Source: Gemmatimonadota bacterium
Lineage (GTDB): Bacteria > Gemmatimonadota > Gemmatimonadetes > Gemmatimonadales > GWC2-71-9
Direction of reading: 5' to 3'
Length of the DNA: 8,585 nucleotides
NCBI GenBank assembly: GCA_003221085.1
Contig: QHUD01000071.1
Coordinates: forward strand, 1-8,585
Position numbers and translations under genes: made by a program
Notes under the pieces: model-generated
What the model was told of the DNA's origin: nothing
The model's database searches: none
The model's input: only the letters and a program-made list of their open reading frames with translations
Part shown: in pieces, positions 5,771-8,585 of the stretch
Numbering within the stretch: the first letter of the stretch is position 1
Layout of the letters: each line of letters starts with the position of its first letter

Positions 5771-7573
5771 TCAGGTGCGGAATTGCATGTCGTGCAGCCG
5801 GCGGTACAGCCCGCCCGCGGCGTACAGGGTGGCGTGGGTGCCCCGCTCCACGATCCGTCCCTCGGCGAGCACCACGATCAGATGGGCGTGCTGCACGGTG
5901 GCGAGGCGATGCGCGATCACGAACGTCGTGCGGTGCGCCATCAGCCGGTCGATGGCCTCCTGCACCAGCCGCTCGGATTCCATGTCGAGCGCGCTGGTCG
6001 CCTCGTCCAGAATCAGGATGGGTGGATCGCGCAGGAGCGCGCGCGCGATCGCGATCCGCTGCCGCTCGCCGCCGGAGAGCCTCGTGCCCCGCTCGCCCAG
6101 CAGCGTCTGGTAGCCCTCCGGCAGCTGCGACACGAAGTCGTGCGCATTCGCCGCGCGCGCGGCGGCCTGCACCTGCGCCAGCGTGAAGTCGCTCCGCCCG
6201 TAGGAGATGTTCGCGAGCACGGTGTCGTTCAGCAGGATGGTCTCCTGCGACACGATGCCCATGAGCCCCCGCAGGCTGGTGCGCGTGAACTGTGAGATGG
6301 GAACGCCGTCCATCAGGATGTCACCGCGCGTCGGCTCGTAGAAACGCGGCAGCAGGTCAACCAGCGTCGTTTTGCCGGCCCCGGACGGACCCACCACGGC
6401 CACCACCTGCCCGCGTTGCACGTCGAAGTCCACGCACTCGAGCACTGGTGCCTGGCCGTTGTACGAAAACGCCACACCGCGGTACTCGATCCGCTGCTCG
6501 AACCGCGCGGGCTCCTCGCCCGGCCGGTCGCGCTCCTCGGAGGCGAGATCGAGCACTTCGAACACGCGATCCGCGGCGGCGAGGGCCCCGGCCATGGCCG
6601 TGGGGTAGTTGGCGACGGACTTCACCGGTGACATCAGGCGGAGCGCGACGGCGATGAATGCGATGAGCACCTCGGGGGACAGGGCGGCCGCGTCCCCCAG
6701 GGCCAGGCGTGTGCCGACCGCGAAGATCAGGACGATCACCGCGCCGCCGAAGACCTCGCTCACCGGACTCGTCAGCAGGGCGTAGCGCTGTGCCCGGAGC
6801 ACGCCCTTGCGGTAGCGGTTAGCGAGCGCGCGGAAGCGATCGGCCTCGAAGGCTTCCGCGACGTACGCGCGCACCAGCTTGATCGATCCGACCAGCTCGC
6901 TCACCAGGCTGGTAAGCTCCCCGCGCTGGTCGGCCTGCTCGCGCGAGCGCCAGCGCACCCGTCCCACCACCGGGCGGACGATCAGGACCAGCAGCGGTGC
7001 GCACACGAGCGCGACGAGCGTCAGGCGCCAGGACAGGCCCACGAGGATCGCTACGTAGACCAGCATGAGGCTGACGTTCTGCACCAGGGACGCGAGCGCG
7101 GCGGTGACCACCGTCTTCACCTGATCGGTGTCGTTGATGACCCGCGACAGCAGCTGGCCCCCGCGCGTTCGCTGGAAGAAGTCGAGCGGCAGCGTCTGCA
7201 GATGCCCGAACAGTCGCACGCGCAGGTCGCGCACCACGTTCTCCTGGATCACCACGCTCGACAGCGCCGCGAGGTAGGCGAGCACGTTCTTCAAGACCAG
7301 CGTACCGACCAACACCCTCACGACATTGCGGAGGGCCACCCCTGGCGACGCCGCCGCGAGCAGCGGGCCCACGACGACGGCGAGCAGCCGCTCGACCGCC
7401 GAGCCGCCGACCGCCGGCAGGGCCTCATGCCCGAACAGCGCCCGCAGAAACGGGATCAACAACACGAACGTGGCGCCGTCCAACACGGACGCCACGAATG
7501 TGGCTACGAGATTGCCGACGAAGAGGAGTGCGTAGGGACGGAGCAGCAGGAAGAGCCGGCCGCTACGGCCCAT
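5771..7573 (-). CDS. MsbA-like ABC exporter half transporter (fused membrane and ATPase domains)
   Basis: A 600-residue type IV ABC exporter expected to work as a homodimer in the inner membrane, exporting or flipping a lipid, glycolipid or hydrophobic substrate with ATP. The N-terminal transmembrane domain (about 10-330) has six hydrophobic spans, near 12-45, 86-112, 158-178, 182-200, 270-292 and 300-314, and the coupling-helix-like stretch DFFQRTRGGQLLSRVINDTDQV (131-152). The ATPase domain has an A-loop Tyr at 371, Walker A GPSGAGKT (395-402), Q-loop Gln443, signature LSGGERQR (499-506), Walker B ILILDE (519-524) and H-loop His555. All catalytic residues are present and the length is normal. 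The ATG lies directly after the PorX-like stop codon (TGA-ATG), so the two are almost certainly co-translated. Next to glycosyltransferases, a lipid-linked sugar or lipid-A-like substrate is the best guess. A drug or peptide exporter cannot be excluded, so no gene symbol is given. Confidence 0.96.
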   Translation of the reverse strand: MGRSGRLFLLLRPYALLFVGNLVATFVASVLDGATFVLLIPFLRALFGHEALPAVGGSAVERLLAVVVGPLLAAASPGVALRNVVRVLVGTLVLKNVLAYLAALSSVVIQENVVRDLRVRLFGHLQTLPLDFFQRTRGGQLLSRVINDTDQVKTVVTAALASLVQNVSLMLVYVAILVGLSWRLTLVALVCAPLLVLIVRPVVGRVRWRSREQADQRGELTSLVSELVGSIKLVRAYVAEAFEADRFRALANRYRKGVLRAQRYALLTSPVSEVFGGAVIVLIFAVGTRLALGDAAALSPEVLIAFIAVALRLMSPVKSVANYPTAMAGALAAADRVFEVLDLASEERDRPGEEPARFEQRIEYRGVAFSYNGQAPVLECVDFDVQRGQVVAVVGPSGAGKTTLVDLLPRFYEPTRGDILMDGVPISQFTRTSLRGLMGIVSQETILLNDTVLANISYGRSDFTLAQVQAAARAANAHDFVSQLPEGYQTLLGERGTRLSGGERQRIAIARALLRDPPILILDEATSALDMESERLVQEAIDRLMAHRTTFVIAHRLATVQHAHLIVVLAEGRIVERGTHATLYAAGGLYRRLHDMQFRT

Positions 7574-8585
7574 TCAGCGCGCCCCACCCTTCCCCGCCGG
7601 GGCCGTGCCCGCGCGCCGGGGCGTGAGCAGGGCGACGGGGAGGATCACCTCTTCGGGCGTGACGCCCCCGTGCAGGAACGATCCGCGATAGCGGGCCTGA
7701 TACTCGCGCAGCTTGGTGGGATAGACGAAGAACCGGTCCGATGTGGCGAGCAGTAATCTCACCCCGAGCCCCATGCCCGGCAGGCCGAAGCTCTTCAGGT
7801 CCTCGACGAGAATCGCGGCCTCCGGGTCCTCGCTCTTCAGGTCCTCTCCGAATTTGTAGCGCAGGTTCGCCGTGGCGTCGCGCTTGGCGTACACGGTCGC
7901 CGGGGTTTCGCAGTGAATCGAGCCGTGGTCGGTGGTGAGCAACACCGTCACGCCCCGGCGCTCGGCCTCCTGCAGCGCCGCGAGCACCGGCGAGCGCTCG
8001 AACCAGGTGCGGGTGAGGCTGCGGAGCGCCGCCTCGTCGCGCGCCACCTCGTACAGGATGGCGCTCTCTGAGCGCCCGTGCGTCAGCTGATCGACGAAAT
8101 TGAACACCAGCGCCGTCACGCCGTCCTGGGCGAGGTGGGCGGGCAGCCGCCGCACCAGATCTCCCTCCCCCGAGCTGAACACCTTTTCGTAGCGCACGGG
8201 GACGGGCCGGCCGACCAGCTCCTGCAGCTGCTCCGTCAGGAGCTCGCCCTCATGGGCGTTGAGGCTTTCCTCGTTGGACGCCTGACCCCACCAGGCAGGA
8301 TGGCGCGCCGCGATCTCCATCGGGAAGAGCCCCGAAAAGATCGCGTTGCGCGCGAACGGCGTCGCGGTGGGCAGGATGCTGTAGTAGTGCGACTCTTCCA
8401 CGTCGAACAGCGGGGTCACGAGGTCGCGCAGTACCTCCCACTGATCGAGTCGCAGGCAGTCGATGACCACGAAGAGCACGCGCCCCGTCGACCGCAGGAC
8501 GGGGACGAGGAATTCGGCGCCCACGTCGACGGACAGCGGCGGCCGGTCTCCTTCGGGGCCGGCGAGCCACCGCGGATATTGCCGG
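7574..8585 (-). CDS. porX: PorX-like response regulator, C-terminal PglZ/alkaline-phosphatase-superfamily domain (5' end outside window)
   Basis: Only the last 336 residues are visible; the frame stays open to the right edge (first codons read RQYPRWLAGPEGDRPPLS). In PorX a CheY-like receiver and helical linker precede this domain, which in Bacteroidota is a zinc-dependent phosphodiesterase acting on nucleotide substrates and linked to type IX secretion signalling. Counting from the first full codon, the metal-site pattern is complete: Asp42 in VVIDCLRLDQW, candidate nucleophile Thr73 or Thr75 in PTATPFARN, the D-x3-H pair Asp165 and His169 in NFVDQLTHGR, Asp219-His220 in TTDHGSIH, and His305 in FLHGGVTPEEVILP. 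Further PorX-like segments are RYEKVFSSGEGD, RSLTRTWFERSP and TANLRYKFGEDL. The receiver domain is not seen, so the full architecture is inferred from strong resemblance of the effector half. A GTG at 8524 lies inside the domain and is not the real start. It heads the visible part of the operon; the next gene starts with no gap. Confidence 0.92.
   Translation of the reverse strand, partial: RQYPRWLAGPEGDRPPLSVDVGAEFLVPVLRSTGRVLFVVIDCLRLDQWEVLRDLVTPLFDVEESHYYSILPTATPFARNAIFSGLFPMEIAARHPAWWGQASNEESLNAHEGELLTEQLQELVGRPVPVRYEKVFSSGEGDLVRRLPAHLAQDGVTALVFNFVDQLTHGRSESAILYEVARDEAALRSLTRTWFERSPVLAALQEAERRGVTVLLTTDHGSIHCETPATVYAKRDATANLRYKFGEDLKSEDPEAAILVEDLKSFGLPGMGLGVRLLLATSDRFFVYPTKLREYQARYRGSFLHGGVTPEEVILPVALLTPRRAGTAPAGKGGAR

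Noticed and set aside
5479..6186. Plus-strand open frame spanning the junction of the family-2 glycosyltransferase and the exporter
   Set aside because: It lies antisense to two well-supported genes, is Arg/Ala/Pro-rich and has no motif or ribosome binding site.
8522..8524. GTG at 8524 as the start of the PglZ-domain gene
   Set aside because: The frame is open and clearly homologous upstream to the window edge (YPRWLAGPEGDRPPLS), so this GTG is an internal valine.

Overview
This is a very GC-rich window from what looks like a diderm bacterium with a glycan-rich cell surface. It is almost entirely coding and holds eight genes, two of them broken. The best taxonomic hint is the right-hand gene. 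It is the C-terminal half of a PorX-type protein (response regulator with a PglZ/alkaline-phosphatase-superfamily effector domain), a family of Bacteroidota and Gemmatimonadota. With this GC content a Gemmatimonadota member is the more likely source, but that assignment is an inference.

Layout, left to right. At 1-964 (minus) lies a family-4-type glycosyltransferase that runs off the left edge; its N-terminal start and its body are in different reading frames. A 29-bp AT-rich divergent spacer follows (965-993). On the plus strand are two tandemly duplicated family-4 glycosyltransferases: 994-1883, broken by an internal deletion of about 61 bp relative to its sister, and 1889-2818, intact. The intact copy converges on, and overlaps by 41 bp, a minus-strand run that fills the rest of the window. 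In transcription order (right to left) that run is: PorX-like protein (8585 to 7574, 5' end outside the window), ABC exporter (7573 to 5771), family-2 glycosyltransferase (5769 to 4900), CgeB-like glycosyltransferase (4903 to 3926) and a GT87-type membrane glycosyltransferase (3908 to 2778). The junctions are TGA-ATG with no gap, TGA-C-GTG, a 4-bp ATGA overlap and a 17-bp gap with a good Shine-Dalgarno sequence, so this is almost certainly one operon.

Taken together the window is a surface-polysaccharide or glycolipid locus. Soluble glycosyltransferases build a glycan on the cytoplasmic face, an MsbA-like half transporter could flip a lipid-linked product, and the GT87-type enzyme would add sugars from a polyprenyl-phosphate donor on the far side of the membrane. 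A PorX-like signalling protein at the head of the operon suggests regulatory coupling between that pathway and surface glycan production. No RNA genes, CRISPR arrays, insertion sequences or phage features were seen. No gene-free stretch exceeds 30 bp.

The most notable points are the PorX-exporter-glycosyltransferase operon, the two frame-breaking lesions confined to the left 1.6 kb beside five apparently intact minus-strand genes, and the AT-rich divergent spacer that may drive leaderless transcripts in both directions.
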